Translations under genes and position numbers: made by a program
Shown: positions 20,741-28,262 of the stretch, in pieces
Position numbering within the stretch: the first letter of the stretch is position 1
Layout of the letters: the number at the start of each line of letters is the position of its first letter
Source of the DNA: Cloacimonetes bacterium UBA5614
GTDB taxonomy: Bacteria > Cloacimonadota > Cloacimonadia > Cloacimonadales > Cloacimonadaceae
Length of the DNA: 28,262 bases
Assembly (NCBI GenBank): GCA_002424605.1
Contig: DIKQ01000003.1
Coordinates: 1 to 28,262 of the forward strand
Direction of reading: 5' to 3'
Notes under the pieces: model-generated
The model's database searches: none
What the model was told of the DNA's origin: nothing
Seen by the model: the letters and a program-made list of their open reading frames with translations, nothing else

Positions 20741-20834
20741 CGCCCTTTTACCAAAATCTTCCCCTGTATTTTCCTCATCTCTTCCTTTGATTCTCTTTCC
20801 CTTTTCCTTGCCTTTTCCCCACTTCTTCCTTACT

Positions 20835-20907
20835 GAGATGTCCCGAAGATGCCGCGGAGATGACCGGGTTTTCTTCGGTCGGCTTCGGGACATCTTCGGG
20901 ACATCTC
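20835..20907 (+). repeat. Long-hairpin repeat, copy B (73 bp)
   Basis: Same 14-bp ends as copy A (GAGATGTCCCGAAG at 20835-20848, CTTCGGGACATCTC at 20894-20907) and a 20-bp core, GATGACCGGGTTTTCTTCGG (20859-20878), complementary to that of copy A. It is longer by one extra GGGACATCTTC unit at its right arm. It lies in the 297-base spacer 20741-21037, where I see no gene. It could also act as a barrier between the converging queE and surface-protein transcripts. Confidence 0.85.
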
Positions 20908-20956
20908 ATAGAGCAAGAGGCAGGCAAGATGACTGGAAGAATATAATGCGCAGATA

Positions 20957-20988
20957 AGAAAAAGGGTGGAGTCTGGCTCCACCCTTTT
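20957..20988 (-). terminator. Intrinsic terminator of the giant surface-protein gene
   Basis: GGGTGGAG (20964-20971) and CTCCACCC (20977-20984) form an 8-bp stem with a 5-base loop. On the minus strand it is followed by TTTTTC. The plus strand also has TTTT after it, so it may work in both directions. Confidence 0.8.
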
Positions 20989-21000
20989 AGCTTGTTTATG

Positions 21001-21022
21001 TTCCCGCCTGAGCAGGAACGAA
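21001..21022. repeat. Diverged copy of the CCTGCGCAGGAACGA element
   Basis: TTCCCGCCTGAGCAGGAACG aligns, with about three changes over 22 bases, to the complement of the inverted element at 2421-2438 and its GTCG flank. It lies directly after the 3' end of the giant gene. Confidence 0.55.
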
Positions 21023-21037
21023 CTAGTTGTTAAGTTA

Positions 21038-24000
21038 TCATTTGAGCAGCATCATACGGCGGTTTGCCTTGTAATCGCCTGCCTGCATCCTGTAATGATA
21101 GATACCGCTTGCAACGGGCTTGCCGTGGTCGTCCCTGCCGTTCCAGACTGCAGTGTGATGGCCATTGTTTTTCAGTTCATTGACCAGGGTGCGGATAAGC
21201 TGGCCCTTGGTGTTGTAAATCTCGATACGAACCGGCTGCTGTCCCTTGATGTCATAACTGATAATGGTCTCCGGATTGAAGGGATTGGGATAATTGCCCT
21301 TCAGCTCTGTCTTCACTATCTCTACTTCAGTCTCAATGCCTGTGGACATCACGAAGTTGCAGATGGTGGTCTGGTTTTCTGTGATGACGATATTCTCGTT
21401 GGTCATTGGATTGAATCCCGCTGCAGTACAGGTCACAGCATAGGTGCCCACCGATACCTGCATGGAATAGACACCGCTGGCATTGGTGGTGGCATTGAAA
21501 GCACCGGCTGCGACAGTGGCTCCCATAATGGGGATATTAGCGGAAGTGCGGACTACACCGGTCAGGGTGCCGACAGATTGCGTTCCGACGGTAATCGGAT
21601 TGGAGAAAGCCGCCAGAGAAAACACATCATTGGTATAAATGGACTTCACCGCCCATTTGTAGGTTCCGGCCGGCAGTGCCGGGGTTCCCGTATCGGAGTA
21701 GCTAACCGCTGTAATCATCTGGGGGGTCAGCAATGTCCAGGTCTGCTCGTTCTGCTCTTGTCCGTTTAACAGACGCCATACTTTATAGCCCTGCAGTGAA
21801 CGGGTGCGTTCCCTGGAAGTTCTGGCTTCGGCGGCAATCCTGGATACGGAAGGATTGAGCGAGACGGAATCATTTGCCTTGCTAATGGCAGCAGTAGTGA
21901 ATACAGGCTGCGGGATTTCCTTGTTTTTGGAAGCAGACTGCATGGTCAGGGATTCCAGGGGCAACCGCATAGTGGTCGTCGTATTGCTGACCTGGATATT
22001 ATCGATGAACCAGTTGTACCACATACCGTCGTTACTGGGAGGATCCTGGGCATGCCAGGCCAGCTTTATCTGCTGCCCTGTGTAATCCGCCAGACTGATG
22101 TTAACCGGCGTCTGATAGGCATTCCATCCGCCTGTAAGGGTAGAAGCGTCCCAAAGTACATTCCAGGTGTTACCGTTGTTGTTGGTAATCTTTACATAGT
22201 AATGGTCGCCGTTCATGGAGCCGTAGAAGCAGTAGGTGTCAAAGGTAAGCGAAGCTCCCTGCGGGCAGTTGAAAGCAGGGCTCTTCAGCCACTCGTCCTG
22301 ATGGTTATAATCCCACCAGAAGCCAGCCTGCCAGAGGCCATCGGTCGGCGTGATATTAGTGGTCCCGCTTGTGATGGCACCTATCCTGCACCAGGTGGGG
22401 TAGACACCCACGGTGTTGGGAGGTCCGTTGTTGGTAATCGTGCGTGTCCAGTCCGTAGGCGGGAAAGTGGTGCTTTCAAAGCTCTGGTCAACATCCACAG
22501 CCCCCGGGTCCGGAGCCAGCCAGGTCACATTCACAGAAGCGGGCTCGGTTACCACCGTTGCATTGACGTTACGGGGAGTATAGGCTATCTCGCTAAGGGT
22601 GACAGTTCCCATATTATGGTTGGCTGCACCTACATTTATGGTTCCGTTGAATACCTGGTATCCCAGGGAACTGGCTATGTACTGATAAGTCTGGTTTGCA
22701 TAAACGCCCGGTATAGTGAAGACTCCCTGGGCATTGGTAGTGGCCTGGTAGTTTTCATATCCGGTCAGTTGGATGGTAGCTCCGCTCAAGCCAATGGTGG
22801 GAGCATCGCTGCCTACAATCGTTCCTGTGACACTCACAGTCGGCATCTGCTGCAAAGTGAAATTCTGCACTACCGTGCTGTCCTCGGGGATGGTGACGTT
22901 CACCGTCTGAGCAATGTAACCGTAACGGCTGGCAGAGACCTGGTAATCACCTGCTATGATATTTTGTATCAGGTAGTTGCCCTGGGCATTGGTAGTGACC
23001 TGAGCACCGCCGACTATCCCTACATTGACGTTATTGAGGGGCTGGTTACCAGCGCCAAGCACCGTTCCGGTCAGATGTCCCACACCGCCGGGAATTACCA
23101 GGAAACTAGTCTTGGGGAACTGACCTGTTAACATTCCATCGTCAGTAGGGGGTGATGCCGGGTCATAATCATTCCAGTCGCTCCAGGCATTTCTGCTGCG
23201 GTTGGTTCCGATGGTCTGGCAATAGAACTGGTCCATAGAACTGTAGTATTGCGCATCCATAGGCCTTTCCACCATCATCACCAGGTTGCCTTCCAGATAG
23301 AGGAAAGGTTCCGGGAAGGTCATGGTTATCAGGTTTTGCCCGGAAGGAAAGTTCACATTACCGCTGAATACTGCGGTCATCTGGGTTGATGGTATCCAGC
23401 CGGTTCCCAGATTGGATTGCGTGGTGGTTCCCAGCCAGATATTGGTGGGCATGTTCATCAGGGTGGATGAGAAGTTGCTATAGAAGGATACGCCTGTTAT
23501 CATTCCGATAAAGTTCAGTTCGGTGGAAAGATATACTGTTTCAAACAGGCTGTTCATGTAATACATATCCATGGGTATGCGGGCGAGCTCAGTTCCATCC
23601 CCGATGGTGACGACCATGGTGCCCGCCGCCTGGACGGAGACATTGAGGTTGGGGGTCTGGTCGTTAAGGTTGTTCTGGTCTCCGGTCAATACCACTTTCC
23701 CGTAGATAAAGGTCAGTCCCTGAGTGGCTGGCGCCCAGGAGAGCTGGACGTTGGCTGCCATGCCCGGATTGACGGCAGGTCCGGCTACCGAGGCAATTTC
23801 TATGTCACCTTCCCGGAACAGCTTTACTGTGTAATCATCTTGGGGGTTAGTACCCCAGTTGAAAACAGTTACGTTATAGTTGGATGTCATTCCGACGGAA
23901 GGTGTGGTGTTTCCGCTGATGGAAAGGGCTGCCAGGTCGTTCTGGGGAGTCGTCTCAATAGTAACATTATCAATATAGATCGATTGGTAGGTGCCTCCCT

Positions 24001-27000
24001 GTCCATGCCTGAAAGCGATGTTTTGTCCTGCGCCGGTATAGGTCTGGAATCCGACCACATACTCTGCATAGGCATTGGTGAGGTTTATGGTCTGGATTGC
24101 CTGGAAAGTCGCAGGATTGGTGACATCGGAGATAACTCCCACCTGCAGCAGGTAACCTGTTGACCCCCTGGCCCAGAACTTTGTTCTCATGGTGTTCACC
24201 GGAAGGGTTGAAACCAGCGGAGGCGCAATAAGAATCAGGTTTGAGGTCGTGCTGTCCATGTTATACATATATATGCTGTTGGGCGTGCTGTAAGGCAAAC
24301 CGGTAGTGGTCTGGACAACCCCGTTCGTTCCGGCTGGCTGCACAATCTTCTGCCAGTCAATCGGAAGATAAGGAACAGCTGCCGTATCGAAGTTCTGGAA
24401 GTAAGGTGAAGTATATATGGTGGCATCAACCGCTGTTCCCTGCAATGGGACTATGTGCTCCGTCCTGCTTCTGCCGAGGTTGTCGGTGATAGCTATGGCA
24501 GCGGCATGCGCGCCGGCGGCAGTCGGCTGGTACCTGAGCGTAAAGGAGGCATTCTGTCCGGAATTCAGGGTTATGGGAAGCGCCGGCAGGTTTTGCAGGT
24601 TGTACATTGGGCTGCCGTCCAGGACAATGGTATTCACTGTCAGAGGCGCTCCGCCTGAGTTGTATATCGTGAATACCTGGGTATTGGTGGAATTCATCAG
24701 CACCGTTCCGAAATTCTTGGAAGCAGGCGCTACACCGAAGAGCGGGTCAGGTCCTGTGGGAGCAAAGAACAGTGTGGTCTTGGGATACTGCCCGGAAAGG
24801 TATGCCCCGGCTGGCGGATTATTGGGATCGTATGTGGTGCCGTCACTGTATATCGTTAAGCTGTTGTTCAGGGTCCCGGTCTGTGCCTGGAACCTGTCTA
24901 AAGAACTGTAATAGGTGGTATCCATAGGACGGTTTACCATCATCACCAGGTTTGTTCCGGCATATGGGAAGGGAGTTGACAGCGGTATGGTGATGGTGTT
25001 GCTGCCGGAAGGGTAATTCACCGTTCCGTCATACACCAGAGTAAGCTGGGTAGCTGGTATCCAGCCACCTGTTAGCTCGTTCAGGTTAGTCATCCCCAGC
25101 CATATCTTGGTGGGCATGTTTGGCAGGTTGGTCATAAAGTTGTTATAGAAGGCAATACTGGTTATCTGTCCTCCCGCCGGGATATCAGACGCCTGGAAGA
25201 TGGTTTCAAACAAGCTGTTTCGCCAGTAGAAATTGACAGGAATATTAGCAAGCTGGTTGCCGTCTCCGATGGTGATTGCCGTAGTGCCCTGAGCCTGGAC
25301 AATCACGCTGAAGTTTGGACTGCTGTCGTTAAAGGTATTCTGGTCGCCGGCTAGGACGGTTTTGCCATAGATATATGATACGCCTGCCACTGTCGGAGTC
25401 CAGGCAAGCGTGAAGGTTGCTTCCGCACCGGGATTAATCAGAGTACCGGCAACTGACGCCACTTCTATGTCACCTTCCCTGAACAGCTTCACCTGGTAAT
25501 TGGACTGCGGGTTCGTACCCCAGTTGTAGATGGTGACTGTATAGTTGGATGACGTTCCCACTGAAGGAGTGGTGTTACCGGAAACGGAAAGCGCTGACAG
25601 GTCATTCTGGGGAAGCAGTTCAATCGTGACGTTATCGACAAATACCTGCTCCCATCCGTTAGTATTGCCGTGCTTTATGGCAACGTACCTGCCTGTTCCT
25701 GTATAGGCAGCCAGCGAGATAATGTGTTCCGTCCAGACCGTGCCGGTATTGACTGTCGCCAAGGATGTGAACGTAGCAGCATCGGCAATATCTGCTATGA
25801 TACCCACCTGCAGTGTGGATGTGGACTGTCCTCTTGACCTGAACTTTATCCGCATGTCATTAAGAATCAGTGCCGGAGCCAGAGGTGGCGAGATAAGAAT
25901 CACATTAGCAGTATTGCCGGACCCGTTATAGAGCATAACGCAATTGGGCTGACTGAATGGATTGTTTGTAACTGTTGTAACACTGGCATTCATTCCGGGG
26001 GTTACCAGCCGATTCCAGTCAACCGGAATGTTGGGAGTAGTCACATCATCAAAGTTCTGCACATAGGGCGAGGAGTAGATATTGGGGTCAACGCAGTTAC
26101 CTGTGAGCGGAATCGTATGTGTCGTACGGGTCAGGTTATCGGTAATGGTAATCGTGCCGGTGTGCGGTCCGGCAGCAGTCGGCATATAGCTGCCGGTGAA
26201 TCCGAAGGACTGCATTGAACCCAGCGTGGCCGGCAGGGTGGGAAGATTGCTGAGCCCGAAGAAAGGACTTCCCGAGATTGTGATGCTGTTCACCGTCAGG
26301 GTGCCGCCACCGATGTTTACCACGGTAAACGGCTGGTTGTTAACCGAGTTTATCAGCACTGTGCCAAAGTTCTTGCTCTCAGGCGCAACTCCAAACTGCG
26401 GGTTGGTTCCGCCGGCTGTGAAGTAGAAAGTTGTCCTGGGGAACTGACCGGTCAAGGTGCCCTGACCGACTGGAGGGTTATTGGGGAAATACTCCGTCCC
26501 GTCCGCATGGATTTCCAGGGAACGGTTAGTTCCTACTGTCTGGCAGTCAAACACATCCTGAGAACTGAAATAGGTGTTATCCATCGGACGGTTCACCATC
26601 ATCACCAGATTACCGCCTCCGAAGATGAAAGGCGTGGCAAAGGGTATCATTATCATATTCTGTCCGGAAGGGTAATTCACCGTTCCGTCATACACCAGAG
26701 TAAGCTGGGTAGCGGGTATCCAGCCGCCGGACAGGTCAGTCTGGGTAGTAGTGCCCAGCCATATCTTAGTAGGTTTATTGGGTAAGTCCGTGACGAAGTT
26801 ATTATAGAAGGAAACTCCTGTTATCAGACCTGCCAAGGTCATTTCGTCCGCCTGATAAATGGTTTCAAACAGGCTGTTCATCCAGAACATATTGACAGGC
26901 ATATTGGCAAGCTCTCCACCTGCCCCGATAGTCAGGGCAACGGTTCCTGCCGCCTGGACGATTACATTCAGGGGTTGCGTGTTGTTGTTCTGTGGATATT

Positions 27001-27949
27001 CATCCCCTGCCAGCAGAACATTGCCGTGGATTGTGACGGCGCCGGCAACCTGGGGAGTCCAGGGAACCACTACCGTCTGGATGGCGCTGGCATTAATAGC
27101 GGGACCTGCCACAGAAGCCAGGACATCTGTACCCATCATTATCCTGACTGAATAATTGCTTTGAGCGTTGGTGCCGGAGTTCCTAACTGTTATGGTATAA
27201 TTGGAAGCACTCCCCTGCGTGGGAGTCAGATTGCCTGTGATGGATAGCGCTGCCATGTCGTTGGGAGCAGGTGCTATCACATCAAAGACATACTTAACGC
27301 CATTGCCCGGCCAGGTGCTGACACTAGTATTTTCAGTAGTATAAGAAGCCGTGGCTGGGGTTCCGGGGGTAACGCTGTAATAATTGTTCGCTCCGCCGGG
27401 CACCATATTGATGCCGATGGAGGCAGAGGCATTGGAAGGCGCAGCACTGCTGGTGCCATAGACAAATTCTATCTTGCCTGATTCATAAAACCAGACTTGG
27501 AAATTGTGTTGATTACCTGACCAATAGTTCCACTGCAGGTTTTCATACTGAACCACGAAGGTGCGGTTGGGGGCCGTACCGGAAGTGAGGTACTGGCATC
27601 CGCCGCCGCCTAAGCTGGTGTCGTCCCACAGCGGAGCTATATATGGAAAGTCGGTGGTGGCTGACAACTGGTTGGATAGGTTGCTGTGCGGAGCGGCAGT
27701 GCCCAGTCCAATCCAGCCGTTGGATGATACTTTCACCTGGGTGTAGGAGTTCATGCCGTAAGGAAAGGTGAAGCCGATGTTGATGGCATCCGAAAGCATG
27801 TCATCGCCCAGGATGGTAGTGATGGCAGTGCCGGTTATCGGCGTATAGGTTGCCGTACCCTGTGAAAAGAGGTAGTGTTCAAAGATGGCTCCCTGCAGAA
27901 ATCCGCAGAGAAGCACCACAAAAGTTAAAAGTAAAATCAGTCTTTTCAT
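21038..27949 (-). CDS. Giant secreted surface protein with tandem repeats and sorting tail
   Basis: The 2303-residue protein has a signal peptide (about 1-20), then a domain with NGWIGLG and WDDTSLGGGG segments (about 21-225). From 230 it contains two full repeats of about 553 residues and half of a third (starting at Asn230, Asn782, Asn1337). Each full repeat has a CARDB-like domain (ND.AALSISGN), an NSLFET...GQFPKT domain, a HYDIN/choice-of-anchor D-like domain (FGVAP.SKNFGTVL) and a choice-of-anchor J domain (FQNFD...VDNVTIE). After about 1618 come two carboxypeptidase-regulatory-like modules, an anchor J/MAM-like domain (about 1815-1985), an FnIII-like segment, a third regulatory-like module (about 2130-2205) and the sorting tail (NYPNPFNPETIISYDIKG ... 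WNGRDDHGKPVASGIYHY). No catalytic motif was seen. I infer an adhesin or surface fibre. GGGAG precedes the ATG. Confidence 0.93.
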   Translation of the reverse strand: MKRLILLLTFVVLLCGFLQGAIFEHYLFSQGTATYTPITGTAITTILGDDMLSDAINIGFTFPYGMNSYTQVKVSSNGWIGLGTAAPHSNLSNQLSATTDFPYIAPLWDDTSLGGGGCQYLTSGTAPNRTFVVQYENLQWNYWSGNQHNFQVWFYESGKIEFVYGTSSAAPSNASASIGINMVPGGANNYYSVTPGTPATASYTTENTSVSTWPGNGVKYVFDVIAPAPNDMAALSITGNLTPTQGSASNYTITVRNSGTNAQSNYSVRIMMGTDVLASVAGPAINASAIQTVVVPWTPQVAGAVTIHGNVLLAGDEYPQNNNTQPLNVIVQAAGTVALTIGAGGELANMPVNMFWMNSLFETIYQADEMTLAGLITGVSFYNNFVTDLPNKPTKIWLGTTTQTDLSGGWIPATQLTLVYDGTVNYPSGQNMIMIPFATPFIFGGGNLVMMVNRPMDNTYFSSQDVFDCQTVGTNRSLEIHADGTEYFPNNPPVGQGTLTGQFPRTTFYFTAGGTNPQFGVAPESKNFGTVLINSVNNQPFTVVNIGGGTLTVNSITISGSPFFGLSNLPTLPATLGSMQSFGFTGSYMPTAAGPHTGTITITDNLTRTTHTIPLTGNCVDPNIYSSPYVQNFDDVTTPNIPVDWNRLVTPGMNASVTTVTNNPFSQPNCVMLYNGSGNTANVILISPPLAPALILNDMRIKFRSRGQSTSTLQVGIIADIADAATFTSLATVNTGTVWTEHIISLAAYTGTGRYVAIKHGNTNGWEQVFVDNVTIELLPQNDLSALSVSGNTTPSVGTSSNYTVTIYNWGTNPQSNYQVKLFREGDIEVASVAGTLINPGAEATFTLAWTPTVAGVSYIYGKTVLAGDQNTFNDSSPNFSVIVQAQGTTAITIGDGNQLANIPVNFYWRNSLFETIFQASDIPAGGQITSIAFYNNFMTNLPNMPTKIWLGMTNLNELTGGWIPATQLTLVYDGTVNYPSGSNTITIPLSTPFPYAGTNLVMMVNRPMDTTYYSSLDRFQAQTGTLNNSLTIYSDGTTYDPNNPPAGAYLSGQYPKTTLFFAPTGPDPLFGVAPASKNFGTVLMNSTNTQVFTIYNSGGAPLTVNTIVLDGSPMYNLQNLPALPITLNSGQNASFTLRYQPTAAGAHAAAIAITDNLGRSRTEHIVPLQGTAVDATIYTSPYFQNFDTAAVPYLPIDWQKIVQPAGTNGVVQTTTGLPYSTPNSIYMYNMDSTTSNLILIAPPLVSTLPVNTMRTKFWARGSTGYLLQVGVISDVTNPATFQAIQTINLTNAYAEYVVGFQTYTGAGQNIAFRHGQGGTYQSIYIDNVTIETTPQNDLAALSISGNTTPSVGMTSNYNVTVFNWGTNPQDDYTVKLFREGDIEIASVAGPAVNPGMAANVQLSWAPATQGLTFIYGKVVLTGDQNNLNDQTPNLNVSVQAAGTMVVTIGDGTELARIPMDMYYMNSLFETVYLSTELNFIGMITGVSFYSNFSSTLMNMPTNIWLGTTTQSNLGTGWIPSTQMTAVFSGNVNFPSGQNLITMTFPEPFLYLEGNLVMMVERPMDAQYYSSMDQFYCQTIGTNRSRNAWSDWNDYDPASPPTDDGMLTGQFPKTSFLVIPGGVGHLTGTVLGAGNQPLNNVNVGIVGGAQVTTNAQGNYLIQNIIAGDYQVSASRYGYIAQTVNVTIPEDSTVVQNFTLQQMPTVSVTGTIVGSDAPTIGLSGATIQLTGYENYQATTNAQGVFTIPGVYANQTYQYIASSLGYQVFNGTINVGAANHNMGTVTLSEIAYTPRNVNATVVTEPASVNVTWLAPDPGAVDVDQSFESTTFPPTDWTRTITNNGPPNTVGVYPTWCRIGAITSGTTNITPTDGLWQAGFWWDYNHQDEWLKSPAFNCPQGASLTFDTYCFYGSMNGDHYYVKITNNNGNTWNVLWDASTLTGGWNAYQTPVNISLADYTGQQIKLAWHAQDPPSNDGMWYNWFIDNIQVSNTTTTMRLPLESLTMQSASKNKEIPQPVFTTAAISKANDSVSLNPSVSRIAAEARTSRERTRSLQGYKVWRLLNGQEQNEQTWTLLTPQMITAVSYSDTGTPALPAGTYKWAVKSIYTNDVFSLAAFSNPITVGTQSVGTLTGVVRTSANIPIMGATVAAGAFNATTNASGVYSMQVSVGTYAVTCTAAGFNPMTNENIVITENQTTICNFVMSTGIETEVEIVKTELKGNYPNPFNPETIISYDIKGQQPVRIEIYNTKGQLIRTLVNELKNNGHHTAVWNGRDDHGKPVASGIYHYRMQAGDYKANRRMMLLK
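23090..27262 (-). repeat. Intragenic tandem repeat, two full units of about 1.66 kb plus a half unit
   Basis: Unit starts, taken at the Asn codon of ND(M/L)(A/S)ALS, lie at 27260-27262, 25604-25606 and 23939-23941, i.e. 1656 and 1665 bases apart. Units 1 and 2 share a 50-base identical stretch (25005-25054 and 26664-26713), which points to recent duplication or gene conversion. The third unit stops after the GQFPKT domain, near 23090. Confidence 0.9.
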
Positions 27950-28136
27950 GATGGATCTCCCTCGTGTTCGTTATTTATGTGTTGATTTATTAGACGCTTG
28001 TATCTTGAATGCTCTGATGAAAAGCTTTTAGCTAAACTCCATTTTGTCATCGTCTCTCTCTTTCATCTCAGATGATTTGTCGGACCGATTTAAACAAAAT
28101 CTTATACGTACACCAGTGTACATATGCTTTTAAGCA

Positions 28137-28164
28137 TTTATATCTTTTCTGATAAATGTGTCAA
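28137..28164 (-). promoter_or_regulatory. Promoter of the giant surface-protein gene
   Basis: On the minus strand TTGACA (28159-28164), a 16-base spacer and TATAAA (28137-28142) form a near-consensus sigma-70 promoter. Two palindromes directly follow: ATGCTT-TT-AAGCAT (28124-28137, touching the -10 box and covering the start point) and GTACAC-CA-GTGTAC (28108-28121). They are placed as repressor operators would be. The untranslated leader would be about 180 bases. The rest of 27950-28107 shows nothing recognisable. Confidence 0.65.
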
Positions 28165-28238
28165 GAAAAAGTATTGTTAACCAATCCACCCATTTCTTGC
28201 CCGCACATCCACAGGGAAAAACTAACCTGAAAAAGCGC

Positions 28239-28259
28239 CCTCTATAATACTGAGCCGAG
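28239..28259 (-). promoter_or_regulatory. Inverted copy of the 21-bp motif at 1394
   Basis: The minus strand reads CTCGGCTCAGTATTATAGAG plus G, identical to 1394-1414. Here it faces the giant gene from 290 bases upstream, beyond that gene's own promoter. Its role is unknown. Confidence 0.4.
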
Positions 28260-28262
28260 GAT

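Noticed and set aside
22052..23131. 359-residue plus-strand frame inside the giant gene
   Set aside because: It is antisense to the repetitive surface protein, where biased codons keep other frames open.

Overview
The window is most likely from a Cloacimonadota-like bacterium (Candidatus Cloacimonas relatives), or at least a Gram-negative member of the wider Bacteroidota/Fibrobacterota group. This is inferred from three secreted proteins that end in a 'YPNPFNP ... FlgD-like ... MLLK' sorting tail, a Bacteroidota-type 30-residue basic COX24/AURKAIP1-like protein beside an HU protein, and a ferredoxin-fused EtfA typical of anaerobes. Genes use good GGAGG-type ribosome sites. Several are preceded by a clear TTGACA -35 box. 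No rRNA, tRNA, CRISPR array, transposase or phage structural gene was recognised.

Left part (1-4000): a standalone regulatory-type domain protein (minus), a two-gene pair of unknown function (1471-2122) and a major facilitator transporter (minus). They are separated by unusually repeat-rich spacers built from short modules: heptad A/T repeats, 'CTCTGTGTCTCTGTGG' modules, 'TTTTAACGCAAAG...GGCGCAAAG' modules, and an inverted element around 'TTCCTGCGCAGGCAGGAA'. One such repeat supplies the stop codon of the first gene.

Centre-left (4002-10158): a tight plus-strand operon of a DUF4390-like protein, an NtrY-like membrane histidine kinase and an NtrX-like sigma-54 activator. It converges on a minus-strand pair, an M29-type metallo-aminopeptidase with a very long N-terminal extension and a D-2-hydroxyacid dehydrogenase 2 bases downstream.

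Centre (10388-16979): a secreted sorting-tail protein (minus), the decayed 3' end of a second such gene, a long-hairpin repeat, and a large secreted M1 aminopeptidase with the same tail. Then come a lipoprotein and a permease of a NitT/TauT-type ABC importer that lacks its ATPase here. A terminator hairpin ends only 20 bases before the lipoprotein start, so that gene may be attenuated.

Right part (17173-28262): an HU-family protein with the 30-residue COX24-like protein and a strong terminator. Next is an overlapping run of ferredoxin-EtfA, an amidohydrolase and QueE, with no EtfB partner. A second, oppositely oriented copy of the long-hairpin repeat follows. A 2303-residue surface protein (minus) fills the rest. 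It is built from two and a half tandem units of about 553 residues, then carboxypeptidase-regulatory-like modules and a sorting tail. Its upstream region has a TTGACA-16-TATAAA promoter overlapped by two palindromes. The gene content mixes peptide breakdown (M29, M1, uptake), redox metabolism and cell-surface display, which fits a protein-fermenting anaerobe (inference).
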